A stretch of 64,000 nucleotides of DNA from Prauserella alba (GCF_024171735.1 NZ_JAMTCH010000009.1:88062-152061), one strand, 5' to 3'; numbered from the stretch's first letter, positions 9,456 through 18,177 are shown. The notes: a model not told the origin generated them from the letters alone. Program-made: numbers and translations.

Positions 9456-10507
9456 GGCACACCCCCTGATGATCGGTCGACTCCGGCCGTGACGCGCGCT
9501 CGAGGTCCGTCCCCGGCCCCGGTACGAGTGCCTGTCGTCGCCGCGGCCCCGCCACCGTCGGCCGGACCGGTGCTGTGAGCCTCGCCGGACTCGGCAGCCG
9601 GGCCGCCGCCGTCGGTGCTGCCGTTACCGCCGACGCCGGTCTCGGCGTCGCGGAGCGGGGCGAGCAGATCCCACGACCGCGCCGCCGGGCCGGCCTGCTG
9701 TCCGGCAGCGCAACTCGGGCGGAAGTCGCACCACGAACAGCGGCGGCCGGTGCGCGCGGGGAACAGCTCGTCCGGGTCACCGCCGTCGGCCAGCTTATCC
9801 GTGGCCTGCTGCAGGTCGGTGGCGGTCTCCTCGGCCCGGGAGAGCTGCCTGCGCAGGCTGTCTGCGGTGTGCTCGGCCGCCGCGACCGTGCCGCTCGGCA
9901 GATGGTGCAGCTCGACAGTCCGGCACGGCGCGTGCAGGGTCCGTTCGGCTGCGACGGCGTACAGCGCAAGCGCCTGCGAGGAGCGCGCCTCGTGCTCGTC
10001 GGGGGCGCGCCTGCCGGTCTTGTAGTCGACGACCACGAGTTCGCCGTCACGTTCGTCGATGCGGTCGGCGCGGCCTTCCACGATCATCGACACAGGGCCG
10101 TCCCCACCGGCCGCGGGCGCAGACACCCACCGCTCGACACCGCGAGGGTCGGTGCTCAGGTCGTGGTCGGCGACGTACCGGGCCGCCCAATCCTTCGCGA
10201 CGCGCCGGTACTCGGCTGCCTGTTCGGAGTCGGCGAACCCGGCGTCCTTCCAGTGCCGGCCCACGAGTGCGGCGGCGCGCGCAGGCGTGCGCTCGGAGGC
10301 GGGCAGATCGAACAGTGCCCGCAGGGCGTTGTGCACCACCGCACCGAGGGTGCTGTGCGCCCACGGCCCCGTGCGCTGCGGCGTCGGACGGTCGACGTAG
10401 GCCAGCCGGTACCGGCGAGGGCAGTCGTCGAACGTCGACAACCGCGCCGGCGTCACCTTCATCAGCCGACGCGGCGTCACACCGAAGTCGAACCCCAGTT
10501 GCTCCAT
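9452..10507 (-). CDS. RecB-like PD-(D/E)XK nuclease with Cys cluster
   Basis: A 351-residue member of the RecB/Cas4/AddB nuclease superfamily. An N-terminal Cys occurs in STFDDCPRRYRL, the active-site strand is GRADRIDERDGELVVVDYKTG (shown as motif GRADRI...DYKTG) near residues 170-195, and a C-terminal CSWCDFRPSC supplies three more Cys, the spacing expected for an AddB/Cas4-like 4Fe-4S cluster. The last 60 residues are Gly/Ser/Thr-rich and disordered. The ATG at 10507 is used; GTG codons just upstream are alternatives. Likely a DNA-repair exonuclease, as annotated for Rv2119-like proteins; not tied to a CRISPR locus. Confidence 0.85.
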   Translation of the reverse strand: MEQLGFDFGVTPRRLMKVTPARLSTFDDCPRRYRLAYVDRPTPQRTGPWAHSTLGAVVHNALRALFDLPASERTPARAAALVGRHWKDAGFADSEQAAEYRRVAKDWAARYVADHDLSTDPRGVERWVSAPAAGGDGPVSMIVEGRADRIDERDGELVVVDYKTGRRAPDEHEARSSQALALYAVAAERTLHAPCRTVELHHLPSGTVAAAEHTADSLRRQLSRAEETATDLQQATDKLADGGDPDELFPARTGRRCSWCDFRPSCAAGQQAGPAARSWDLLAPLRDAETGVGGNGSTDGGGPAAESGEAHSTGPADGGGAAATTGTRTGAGDGPRARVTAGVDRSSGGVP

Positions 10508-10538
10508 CACGCGCACCGTACCGACAAACCCCGACACC

Positions 10539-11156
10539 TCATGCGCCGGCGATGAAGCCGCGCACGGAATCCGCCACCAGCTGCACCGCGATCGCCGCCA
10601 GCAGCAGACCCGCGATCTTCGCGAGCAGCGTGATGCCGCTCTCCCGCAGCACCTTGATGAGCGCACCGGAATACCGCATGCACACCCAGATGATCACGTG
10701 GACGGCGACGATCGCGCACGCCAGCGCGATGTACCCGGCCGGATCACCGTCGGCCTCACGGACGAACACGATCGTCGCCGCGATGGCACCCGGCCCGGCC
10801 AGCAGTGGGGTCCCGAGCGGCACCAGCGCGACGTTCACGTCGTCGGCCACCTCGGGGTCGCTGCCACCCTTGCTGGTGAGCAGCTCCAGCGCGACGAGCA
10901 GCAGCAGCAACCCGCCCGCACCCTGCAGCGCCGGGATCCCGATGCCCAGGTAGGCGAGGATCGCCTGCCCCGCGACGGCGAACAGTGCGATGACCAGGAA
11001 CGACACCAACACGGCCTGCAACGCGGCGCGCGCCCGCGCCGCCCGCTGTTTACGGCCGACGAGGCTCAGGAACACCGGCACCGTGCCGGGCGGATCCATG
11101 ATGACGACCAGCGTGATGAGGGCCTCGGTGAACAGCGTCAGGTTGAAGTAGTCCAT
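10539..11156 (-). CDS. MarC family membrane protein
   Basis: A 205-residue protein with six hydrophobic helices and the family signature in helix 1, IMDPPGTVPVFLSL, plus a second NVALVPLGTPLLAGPGAI segment. MarC/UPF0056 proteins are inner-membrane proteins once linked to multiple antibiotic resistance; their substrate is unsettled. It lies between the PHP phosphoesterase upstream (10 nt gap) and the nuclease downstream (about 30 nt), all on the minus strand, so an operon is likely. Confidence 0.9.
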   Translation of the reverse strand: MDYFNLTLFTEALITLVVIMDPPGTVPVFLSLVGRKQRAARARAALQAVLVSFLVIALFAVAGQAILAYLGIGIPALQGAGGLLLLLVALELLTSKGGSDPEVADDVNVALVPLGTPLLAGPGAIAATIVFVREADGDPAGYIALACAIVAVHVIIWVCMRYSGALIKVLRESGITLLAKIAGLLLAAIAVQLVADSVRGFIAGA

Positions 11157-11166
11157 CTCCGCCGCC

Positions 11167-12039
11167 TCAGCCGCCGACCACGACGTCGGTACCCGTGGCC
11201 TGCGCGACCAGCGCGTCGAACTCCTCCGGTGGCGTGACCTCCTGGCCGATCCCGATCGACTTGTTCGTTCCGTGGTAATCGCTCGACCCGGTGCGCACGA
11301 GCCCGAGATCCTTCGCGAGCGCCCGCAACTCGTCGCGGGTGCGCCCGTCGTGGTTCGGGTGGTCCACCTCGACGCCGGTGAGGCCGCGGCGCGCCAGGGT
11401 CTCGACGACCTCGGCCGTCACCGTCGGGCCGCGCTGGAACGCGAACGGATGGGCCAGCACCGTCACCCCGCCCGCCTCGGCGATCATGTCGATAGCGAGT
11501 TCGACAGGGGTGTCCCGGCGCGGCACCGAATACCCTCGGCCGGTCGCCAAGTAGCTCGCGAACGCCTCGTCGACGGTGCCGCACAGCCCCGCGCGCACGA
11601 GCGCCTGCGCGAGGTGCGGCCTGCCCGCCGGGGCGTCGGGACCGAGCATGCCCAGGATCTCGTCGGCGTCGACCGGAAGCCCGTCGGCGGCCATCCGGTC
11701 GGCGATCGCCCGCAGTCGCGACCGCCGCTGCTGCCGGAGGCGCCGCTGCTCGGCGACGATGGCGGGAGCGTCGGGGTCGAACAGATAGGCCAGCAGATGC
11801 ACGCTGACCCGTCCGCCGCGGCCGTCATCGGATTCGCACGACAGTTCCGCACCCGGCACGAGCCGCATCCCCGGCGGCAGCGCGTCGGCCGCCGGCCGCC
11901 AGCCCACGGTCGTGTCGTGGTCGGTCAGCGCCACGACGCCGAGTCCGGCCGCTGCCGCCACGGCGACGAGCTCGGCCGGGTCGTCCGTGCCGTCGGAGAC
12001 GGTCGAATGGGTATGCAGGTCGATGCGCACGGCGGACAT
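11167..12039 (-). CDS. PHP-domain phosphoesterase (nucleoside bisphosphatase/RNase AM type)
   Basis: A 290-residue PHP hydrolase. It starts MSAVRIDLHTHSTVSDGTDD with the metal-binding HTHS, followed by LTDHDTT, GAELSCE and a C-terminal SSDYHGTNK. This order is that of the YciV/RnaAM group, which removes the 3'-phosphate of nucleoside 3',5'-bisphosphates or acts on short 5'-ends of RNA. Trinuclear metal site expected. It stands at the head of a leftward group with marC and the nuclease; 87 nt separate it from the PH-domain gene. Confidence 0.9.
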   Translation of the reverse strand: MSAVRIDLHTHSTVSDGTDDPAELVAVAAAAGLGVVALTDHDTTVGWRPAADALPPGMRLVPGAELSCESDDGRGGRVSVHLLAYLFDPDAPAIVAEQRRLRQQRRSRLRAIADRMAADGLPVDADEILGMLGPDAPAGRPHLAQALVRAGLCGTVDEAFASYLATGRGYSVPRRDTPVELAIDMIAEAGGVTVLAHPFAFQRGPTVTAEVVETLARRGLTGVEVDHPNHDGRTRDELRALAKDLGLVRTGSSDYHGTNKSIGIGQEVTPPEEFDALVAQATGTDVVVGG

Positions 12040-12126
12040 TCTCCAACACGCCGGCCGGGCGAACCCGGGGCAGGCACTGCGACGTTCACGACGCGCGCCC
12101 CCGACCTGCGACGACGGCGCGGAAGG

Positions 12127-12687
12127 TCAGCCGCGGACCTTCTTACCGCGCGCGGCCCGCTGCGCCTTGATCATGGAGAACCGCTCGGCCTGCTTCTGCT
12201 TGTCGCCGAACACGAGCTCCGAAATCGTGTCGTAGAAGTTCTCCGGCTCCGGCAGATACCGGATCTTGTTCAACGCCTGGATCTGACCGGCCGACTCGAT
12301 GACCGTCGTGCCGTAGCCGAAGATGCGCCCACCGAACGTCCGCTCGTACGTGAGGTCGGTGACCTTGGTGATCGGCATCATCAGCACCTGCGTGGTCCAT
12401 ACGCCGGTGGTCATGATGAACCGCTTGTCGGTCACGACGAGCCGCTCGACCCACCATTCGATGACCTTGTACGAGAACCAGAGGACGACGCCGAGTGCGG
12501 CGTACCAGAGCAGGTTCTGCACGACCCACATCGACGGCGGCAGGATGTACGAGATCATCACGCAGATCGCGATCATGGCGATGGCCTCGAACACGTTCCA
12601 CCCGAGACACGCCCAATGGCGTCGGATGCGAATCACCCGGCGCTCGGTGTCGAGGAGGTACTCGTCTGGGTCGCGTGGTGCGAACAT
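12127..12687 (-). CDS. bPH2 (PH-like) membrane protein
   Basis: A 186-residue protein with two transmembrane helices at about 31-49 and 56-75 followed by a bacterial PH-like domain (WWVERLVVTDKRFIMTTG, then MMPITKVTDLTYERTFGGRI), the usual YdbS/YdbT type architecture. The C-terminus is basic (KAQRAARGKKVRG). Such proteins are small membrane-associated factors without a defined reaction. The tail helix KQKQAERFSMIK may be cytoplasmic. It probably forms a unit with the neighbouring leftward genes. Confidence 0.85.
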   Translation of the reverse strand: MFAPRDPDEYLLDTERRVIRIRRHWACLGWNVFEAIAMIAICVMISYILPPSMWVVQNLLWYAALGVVLWFSYKVIEWWVERLVVTDKRFIMTTGVWTTQVLMMPITKVTDLTYERTFGGRIFGYGTTVIESAGQIQALNKIRYLPEPENFYDTISELVFGDKQKQAERFSMIKAQRAARGKKVRG

Positions 12688-12706
12688 GAACCGAGGGTAA
12701 CGCGCG

Positions 12707-12868
12707 TCAGGTGAAGATGTTGCTGACGAACGTGATCACGGCCTCGGCAGCGTCGCGCAGGAAGCCGATGATGTTGTTGACAAAACCCGCAGCTTGACCT
12801 GGCTGCGCGATCACGAAGAACAGAACCAACGCGACAGCGGCAATTCCTGCGAGCTTCTTCGCGTTCAC
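12707..12868 (-). CDS. Small secreted or membrane peptide, 53 aa
   Basis: A 53-residue product from a GTG at 12868: VNAKKLAGIAAVALVLFFVI then AQPGQAAGF, an N-terminal signal-like helix (residues 4-20) with a possible AQA cleavage site, then an amphipathic segment NNIIGFLRDAAEAVITFVSNIF. An ATG at 12946 would add 26 poorly hydrophobic residues and is less likely. No family is recognised. Similar tiny proteins are common in actinobacteria next to PH-domain genes; the role is unknown. The gene lies 19 nt upstream of the PH-domain gene on the same strand. Confidence 0.6.
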   Translation of the reverse strand: MNAKKLAGIAAVALVLFFVIAQPGQAAGFVNNIIGFLRDAAEAVITFVSNIFT

Positions 12869-13136
12869 GGCGATCAATCCCGTCTCTCGAGTGCAGACCA
12901 GTTGCTTGGACCTGTTGGGTGAGGTGCCACTAAGTTTGTACCGCACTACCTGTCGCTACGGGAGGTAAGTCCTGCGCTTGGGGCAGTACGCGCGGTGATC
13001 GTAGCGCGATCGCTACCCATCGTGACCACAGGGGCGGGCGTCGCCGCACCGCCGGAAACCCCGGCACGTGGCACTCCGGGAGGCCGGCGGGACGGATACG
13101 ACGGCCCGCTCGTCGCGGCCGGGAGACAGGAGCGGG

Positions 13137-13541
13137 ATGGACCACATCCGGTGCGTCGGCGGGATCGTCCACGACGCCGCGGGCAGGCTGCTGCTCATCC
13201 GGCGGGCCAATCGGCCCGCCCGGGGCCGCTGGTCACTGCCGGGAGGACGCGTGGAACCGGGCGAGACGGACCACGCGGCGGTGGCGCGGGAACTCGCCGA
13301 GGAGACGGGGCTGACCGTCGATGTCGGCCCGTTCGTCGGCAGCATCACGCGCGAGCCGTACCTGATCAACGACTACCGCTGCCTCGTCCGCGGCGGACGG
13401 TTGACGCCGGGCGACGACGCCTCCGACGCCCGGTGGATCGATCACCGCGAGCTCACTCGAATGGACTACCACGACCAGTTGACAGAAAACCTGGTCGACA
13501 CATTACGTGAATGGAACATGCTGCCCCGCGACTCTCAGTGA
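13137..13541 (+). CDS. Nudix hydrolase
   Basis: A 134-residue Nudix protein. The box reads GGRVEPGETDHAAVARELAE followed by ETGL at about residues 35-58, a full GX5EX7REUXEEXGU match, so Mg-dependent pyrophosphohydrolase activity on a nucleoside diphosphate derivative is expected. The ATG at 13137 has AGGAG 5-9 nt upstream. An upstream ATG at 13068 would add residues lacking family features. The substrate (for example ADP-ribose or oxidised dNTP) cannot be read from the sequence. It converges on the DUF2332 gene with a 45-bp gap. Confidence 0.85.
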   Translation: MDHIRCVGGIVHDAAGRLLLIRRANRPARGRWSLPGGRVEPGETDHAAVARELAEETGLTVDVGPFVGSITREPYLINDYRCLVRGGRLTPGDDASDARWIDHRELTRMDYHDQLTENLVDTLREWNMLPRDSQ

Positions 13542-13586
13542 GGAGTCGGGGCCGGCTCCGTGGCGAACACCACCGCTGGCAGAACC

Positions 13587-14696
13587 TCACGCACCGAGCC
13601 AGGTCATCCGCTGCCCGTGCGGATCGGCCAGCGCGAGCGCCTGCCCGTTCGGGGCGCCGTCCTTCCAGGTCACAAGGCCGAGCGTGGGACGGGCCGTGAC
13701 GCGGTAGGCCAGCTCGTCCCTGCCGGGCAGCACCGCGTCGAGGCCGGCCTCGTACGACTCGAGCGTGACCCACCACACCGGCCGTTCCGCGGCGATTTCA
13801 CCCATCGCAGTGATGAACGCCTCGCGCCGGTCGGCAGCCATGTAGGCCATCACGTGGCTACTGAAGACCACCAGGGGCAGCTCCGCGGGAACCCGTGCCG
13901 CGGCCGCGGCGAGGTCGTCGACGGCGTCACCCTCGACGAAGTCCGGGATGTCCTTGGCCTGTGCCGCCGCGGCCGTGCGCAGCATGCGGATCCGGTCCGG
14001 CTGATCGGCCCACACGCACGCCTCGAGCCAGGCGAGCTCGTCGTCGTCCTGCGCGTCGACCGGATTGCGGTCCAGCCCCACCTTCGCTCCGACGTTCGGT
14101 TTGGCCGGCACCACCGGCGGCCCTGCCCCTTCGGCGAGCTCGACCGCACAGTGCAGCCCGACGGGCGTCTTCTTCGGGCCCGCCGCGAGCTGCTCCCCGC
14201 CCGGCAGCCGGTACTGGTACGCGAACCGGTCCATGCCCAGCAGCAGCCCGGCACTGCAGCCCACTTCGAGCAGGCCCACCTTGCCCTTCGCCTGCTTCGC
14301 CGCGCGCGCCACGGCCGGGTACAGCACAGCCGCGCGGTTCACCTCGTTGGTCTGGGTGAACCGCGTGCGGAGAATCTCCGCCACGCGATCGGCACGCTCG
14401 AGCAGGAACGCTCGGAACTCCGGCCACGTCGCGCCGTCCACGCCGTCCATTCCGCCCAGCGACGGGTAGTACCGCGACAGCGGGTGGATCGGCTCCGCCT
14501 GGATCAGCCGGTGCGCGGCCGCCAGCAACAACGTCGGGTGCGTGTCCCCGTCGGTGCTCGCCTCCAGCAGGAGCGCGGCGACCTCGTCGTCGTCGGCGGC
14601 GTGGGCCGCGAGATGGGAGTACAGCGGGGAGATCCCGGCCGCCTCGTGCTCGGCGAACCGGCGCAGGCGCTCCTTGGCGATGGCGACGTCAGCCAT
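13587..14696 (-). CDS. DUF2332 family protein
   Basis: A 369-residue soluble protein that matches the DUF2332 family: an N-terminal helical half (FAEHEAAGISPLYSHLA, SRYYPSLGG) and a C-terminal half with a Rossmann-like GLLEVGCSAGLLLGMDRF segment, suggesting a methyltransferase-like fold. DUF2332 proteins have no established reaction. The ATG at 14696 is chosen; further in-frame sequence upstream is Arg/Ser-rich and unlike the family. The gene is divergent from the corA unit and shares a 180-bp upstream region that ends at a microORF. Confidence 0.85.
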   Translation of the reverse strand: MADVAIAKERLRRFAEHEAAGISPLYSHLAAHAADDDEVAALLLEASTDGDTHPTLLLAAAHRLIQAEPIHPLSRYYPSLGGMDGVDGATWPEFRAFLLERADRVAEILRTRFTQTNEVNRAAVLYPAVARAAKQAKGKVGLLEVGCSAGLLLGMDRFAYQYRLPGGEQLAAGPKKTPVGLHCAVELAEGAGPPVVPAKPNVGAKVGLDRNPVDAQDDDELAWLEACVWADQPDRIRMLRTAAAAQAKDIPDFVEGDAVDDLAAAAARVPAELPLVVFSSHVMAYMAADRREAFITAMGEIAAERPVWWVTLESYEAGLDAVLPGRDELAYRVTARPTLGLVTWKDGAPNGQALALADPHGQRMTWLGA

Positions 14697-14876
14697 CCCG
14701 GCGCTCCGGCCCGACGACCACCCAAGTTCCGAACCGCACGTCAGAGCCCTCCTCGAAGATCCCCCAGCGATGATGCGAGTCAACCCTAGAGGTACCCTCG
14801 ACCATCGGCGCACAATGCGTCAACGCGAGCAACACCACGTCGCGCGCAGACCGGCCGGAGGAGGTGAGGAATGCAG

Positions 14877-14960
14877 ATGAGCAGTGACGATAGTCCGCCC
14901 AGTACGTCGAATCCGCTCAGTACGGGCACCGCTTCCTCACGCCGGTCCGAATCGGCCTGA
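14877..14960 (+). CDS. MicroORF (27 aa) with perfect Shine-Dalgarno, upstream of corA
   Basis: ATG at 14877 lies 9 nt after AGGAGGTGA (14859-14867), a nine-base full complement of the 16S rRNA tail. The product starts MSSDDSPPSTSNPLSTGTAS and ends SRRSESA, hydrophilic and Ser/Thr-rich, with no signal or membrane segment. An ATG at 14871 is in frame but too close to the ribosome site. No family is known. The gene is 222 bp upstream of corA on the same strand, so it may be a leader peptide or an independent microprotein. Confidence 0.5.
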   Translation: MSSDDSPPSTSNPLSTGTASSRRSESA

Positions 14961-15182
14961 CCCTCCGGCGAGCAGCGGTTTGCGACGGTGTCGGAAACCG
15001 CACTCCCCTTGCCGTGGGCGGCATGCGCCACGGGTCGCAGCCGGGCGAGTCCCTCGTCCGCGGCGGCCCTCTTCGCTCCAGCGCGGAAGCGGTCCTGAGC
15101 ACCCGCCTGCGCCACCGGTCCAGCACCGGCGGCGCCTGGCACCTCAGTGATGATCCGGCGACACCCAGCCTGGAGAGAAGCC

Positions 15183-16286
15183 ATGCCTGCGATTCCTTCC
15201 TTCGGCAACCTGCGGGGCCGCGGCGGCAGGTCCGCCCGCGGGCGCCGCGCCCCGGCGCAGGCCCCGCAGCGCCGGCCGCAACCGCTGTCGGCGTCCGTCG
15301 TCGACTGCGGCGTCTACATCGGCGGCGAGCGCAAGCCCGGCACCTGGACGCACGAGGAGGCGGTCAACGAGGTCCGCGGCCGCGACGACGGCTTCGTGTG
15401 GATCGGCCTCCACGAGCCGACCGAACCCCAGATCCAGGGCATCGCCGAGACCTTCGGCCTGCACGAACTCGCCGTCGAGGACGCCGTGCACGCCCACCAG
15501 CGGCCGAAGCTCGAACGCTACGACGACACGCTGTTCATGGTGTTCCGGACGGTGCGCTACGTCGAGCACTCCTCGCCGACGACGGCCAACGAGATCGTCG
15601 AGTCCGGCGAGCTCATGGCGTTCCTGGGCAAGGACTTCATCATCACCGTGCGGCACGGGAACCACACGGGGCTGGCGCGGCTGCGGCGCGAGCTGGACGG
15701 CGATCCGGAACGGCTGCAGAACGGGCCGGCCGACGTCCTGCACGCGATCGCCGACCACGTCGTCGACCACTTCCTCGATGTCACCGACAAGATCGAGGAC
15801 GACATCGACGAGATGGAAGCCGAGGTGTTCGCCCCGCGCAGCCGCGTCACGTCGGAGCAGATCTACCTGTTCAAACGTGAGGTGCTGGAGCTGCGCCGCG
15901 CGGTCTCGCCGCTGGCGACCCCGCTGCGCAGGCTCTCCGAGGGCTACACGCGGCTGGTGCCCGAGGACGTGCGCTCCTACTTCCGCAACGTGCACGACCA
16001 CGTCACGACGGTCGCCGAGCGCGTCGAGGCCTTCGACGAGCTGCTGACCACCCTGGTCGACGCCACGCTGGGGAAGATCACGCTGCAGCTGAACTCGGAC
16101 ATGCGCAAGATCACCGCCTGGGCGGCGATCATCGCCGTGCCGACCGCGATCGCCGGCATTTACGGCATGAACTTCGACTACATGCCGGAGCTGAACTTCA
16201 AGTACGGCTATCCGGCCGTGCTCGCGATCATTCTCGGCCTCTGTCTGCTGCTCTATCGAATATTCCGGAAGAACCGCTGGCTCTGA
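15183..16286 (+). CDS. corA: CorA family magnesium/cobalt channel
   Basis: A 367-residue CorA protein: a soluble alpha/beta funnel domain (CGVYIGGERKPGTWTHEEAV, FVWIGLHEPTEPQIQ), a long stalk helix, and two C-terminal transmembrane helices. The selectivity motif YGMN is at 327-330, followed by FDYMPELNFKYGYP. The basic C-terminal FRKNRWL is typical. It moves Mg2+ (or Co2+, Ni2+) as a pentamer. The ATG at 15183 has GGAGAGAAG just upstream. Its place near the SugABC genes matches M. tuberculosis Rv1239c. No M-box riboswitch was seen in the 222 bp upstream. Confidence 0.95.
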   Translation: MPAIPSFGNLRGRGGRSARGRRAPAQAPQRRPQPLSASVVDCGVYIGGERKPGTWTHEEAVNEVRGRDDGFVWIGLHEPTEPQIQGIAETFGLHELAVEDAVHAHQRPKLERYDDTLFMVFRTVRYVEHSSPTTANEIVESGELMAFLGKDFIITVRHGNHTGLARLRRELDGDPERLQNGPADVLHAIADHVVDHFLDVTDKIEDDIDEMEAEVFAPRSRVTSEQIYLFKREVLELRRAVSPLATPLRRLSEGYTRLVPEDVRSYFRNVHDHVTTVAERVEAFDELLTTLVDATLGKITLQLNSDMRKITAWAAIIAVPTAIAGIYGMNFDYMPELNFKYGYPAVLAIILGLCLLLYRIFRKNRWL

Positions 16287-16352
16287 GCACGCGCTCGGGG
16301 CGGGCACTGAGGGGTACGTCCGGATTCGATCGATCATTCATGGGGAGTTGTC

Positions 16353-16469
16353 ATGATCCGTAAGCTCACCGACCTGAAGTTCTGGGGCGTCATGCTCGGC
16401 ATCGCCTGGCTCGTCATGGTCATCGCGTTCATCGCGGTGAACCCCGACGCCGCCGCGGTGACCCACTGA
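16353..16469 (+). CDS. Small single-pass membrane protein, 38 aa
   Basis: ATG at 16353 with GGGGAG 8 nt upstream. The product starts MIRKLTDLKFWGVMLGIAWL and ends AVNPDAAAVTH: a short basic N-terminus followed by one hydrophobic helix (about 11-29) and a small outside tail. It is 66 bp downstream of corA on the same strand. Small membrane proteins can modulate transporters, so a CorA link is possible but unproven. A three-unit 21-bp repeat array starts 12 nt after its stop, marking it as a real transcription-unit end. Confidence 0.7.
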   Translation: MIRKLTDLKFWGVMLGIAWLVMVIAFIAVNPDAAAVTH

Positions 16470-16481
16470 CCCGAGCCACCT

Positions 16482-16544
16482 CGCATGTCCCGCGTTCGGA
16501 ACCGCGTGTCCTGCGCTCAGAACCACCTGTGCTGCGCGCACGTC
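16482..16544 (+). repeat. 21-bp 3'-end repeat array, 3 units
   Basis: Three 21-nt units (CGCATGTCCCGCGTTCGG, CGCGTGTCCTGCGCTCAG and a diverged third) begin 12 nt after the stop of the 38-residue membrane peptide, on its sense strand. The next gene, at 16561, runs in the same direction. Confidence 0.8.
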
Positions 16545-16560
16545 GGCGTACCCTGTCGCC

Positions 16561-17211
16561 ATGGTGCGAGCACTGGTGGTCGCCGACGAGGTCGACGAGT
16601 CGCTGTGGTGCGGCCGTGACGTCGACCTGTCCGTCGACGTCGTACTCGGTGCCGGCGATCTGCCGTTCGGCTACCTCGAGCACCTCGCGAACCTGCTCGA
16701 CGTGCCGGTGGTGTTCGTGCCGGGGAATCACGACCCGGATCTGACGGGGTTCACGCGCCACCGCGGGCTGCCGCTGCGGGGCGGCATCCCGACCGCCTGG
16801 CCCGGGCCGGCGGGCGGGATCGACGCCGACGGCCGCGTCGTCACGGCGGCGGGCCTGCGGATCGCCGGGCTCGGCGGATCGGTGCGCTACAACGGCGGGC
16901 CGAACCAGTGGACGCAGCGCGCCCAGGCACGCAGGTCCCGCAGGCTGGCCCGGCGCAGCCGCGGCAGGCCCGTGGACGTCCTGCTGACCCACGCGCCGCC
17001 GCGCGGGGTGGGAGACCGCGACGATCCGCCCCACCACGGCTTCGACTGTCTACACGAGACGGTCCGGCGACTGCGGCCGCGGTGGCTGCTGCACGGCCAC
17101 ATCCACCCCTACGGCGAGGCCACGGGCGATCGCACGCTGGCGGGCACCACGGTACGCAACGTGGTGGGCAGCCACGTGCTCGAACTCGGTTCGCTGGTGG
17201 GCTCGCCATGA
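16561..17211 (+). CDS. Metallophosphoesterase
   Basis: A 216-residue calcineurin-like phosphoesterase. Metal motifs are GAGDLPFGY (about 30-38), GNHDPDL (about 55-61), LLTHAPPRG (about 141) and LLHGHIHPYG (about 176). The usual first DxH motif is replaced by VVADEVDE, so one metal ligand may be weak or atypical. Substrate unknown. The stop overlaps the start of the next gene by 4 nt (ATGA). Confidence 0.85.
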   Translation: MVRALVVADEVDESLWCGRDVDLSVDVVLGAGDLPFGYLEHLANLLDVPVVFVPGNHDPDLTGFTRHRGLPLRGGIPTAWPGPAGGIDADGRVVTAAGLRIAGLGGSVRYNGGPNQWTQRAQARRSRRLARRSRGRPVDVLLTHAPPRGVGDRDDPPHHGFDCLHETVRRLRPRWLLHGHIHPYGEATGDRTLAGTTVRNVVGSHVLELGSLVGSP

Positions 17212-18050
17212 GCCGGGACACCGGATTCCCCCGTGCCGACGCGGAGCACGACTTCCTGCGCGCGCGCAGGCGGCAGGTCCTGTCGCGGCTCGCGACCTGG
17301 CTGCGCCGCGAACCCGACGACGTGAACATCACCCTGCCGTTCGACGAGGTCGTCGCCGCGCTCGGCTGGGAGGGGCAGCGACGTCTCGGGCTGCGGGTGG
17401 TCAAACTGGACAGCATCGTCGGCAGCGTCGACCGCGACTCCGATTTCGACCGCAGGTTCCGGCCGACGTCGGGCAGGGTGCGCCAACGCTGGGAGCGGCT
17501 CGCGCTGGCCAGCCGGCGCGGCGAGGCGATCCCGCCGATCGAGGTGTACCGCGTGGGCGAGCTGCATTTCGTCATCGACGGCCACCACCGCGTGTCCGTG
17601 GCGCACGCGCTCGGGCTCGACACGATCGACGCGTTCGTCACCGAGGTGCGCACCACACTCGACCCTGCGGGCATCCGCTACCGCGGCGACCTCATCGTCA
17701 AGGACTACCGGCGGCTGTTCCTCGAACGCGTGCCGCTCACCGGCGAGGCGCGCGCCTCGGTCGTCGTGACCGACCCGCTGGACTACGCCGAACTGGGCGA
17801 ACACGTCGAGGCCTGGGGTTTCCGGTTGATGCAGGATTCCGGCACGTTCCTCGACCGTGCCACGATCGCCGCGCGGTGGTACACCGACGAGTACGAGCCA
17901 GTGGTGCGGATGCTGCGCCAGGCCGACCTGGTGGGCACGCGCACCGAGGCCGAGGCGTACCTGTGGGTCGCGGGTGAGCGCTACCGCCTCATCCGGACGC
18001 ACTCGTGGGACGACGCCGTCATCGAAGCGATCCGCTCCCGGCATCACTGA
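17208..18050 (+). CDS. ParB-like nuclease-domain protein
   Basis: A 280-residue protein. The central part, with VVKLDSIVGSVDRDSDF, IPPIEVYRVGELHFVIDGHHRV and SVAHALG, is a ParB N-terminal-like domain (HhHxR-type GHHRVSVA motif), whose distant relatives include CTPase ParB and sulfiredoxin. No helix-turn-helix DNA-binding part typical of ParB is evident. The C-terminal half is helical and unassigned. It is coupled to the metallophosphoesterase by an ATGA overlap. Not a chromosome-partition ParB by context. Confidence 0.7.
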   Translation: MSRDTGFPRADAEHDFLRARRRQVLSRLATWLRREPDDVNITLPFDEVVAALGWEGQRRLGLRVVKLDSIVGSVDRDSDFDRRFRPTSGRVRQRWERLALASRRGEAIPPIEVYRVGELHFVIDGHHRVSVAHALGLDTIDAFVTEVRTTLDPAGIRYRGDLIVKDYRRLFLERVPLTGEARASVVVTDPLDYAELGEHVEAWGFRLMQDSGTFLDRATIAARWYTDEYEPVVRMLRQADLVGTRTEAEAYLWVAGERYRLIRTHSWDDAVIEAIRSRHH

Positions 18051-18177
18051 CCGGCTCCGGCGCGGCTCCGGCGTGGCGACGAGGCGGCTCCGGCGCGGCG
18101 ACGACGCGGCCCGGCAGGACCGGTACCGCACCGTCGCCGCGTGGACAGGCAACCCCGGAGGGCTCCTGCCCGCCGGA

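Noticed and set aside
9452..10507. Cas4-type nuclease
   Set aside because: RecB-like motif and Cys cluster are shared with Cas4, but there is no CRISPR locus and the size and tail fit actinobacterial RecB-like proteins.
14961..15182. M-box (ykoK) riboswitch before corA
   Set aside because: The conserved M-box core could not be found on the plus strand; a search with its covariance model would be decisive.
17208..18050. Chromosome-partition ParB
   Set aside because: No parA partner, no parS-type site and no ParB helix-turn-helix were seen.
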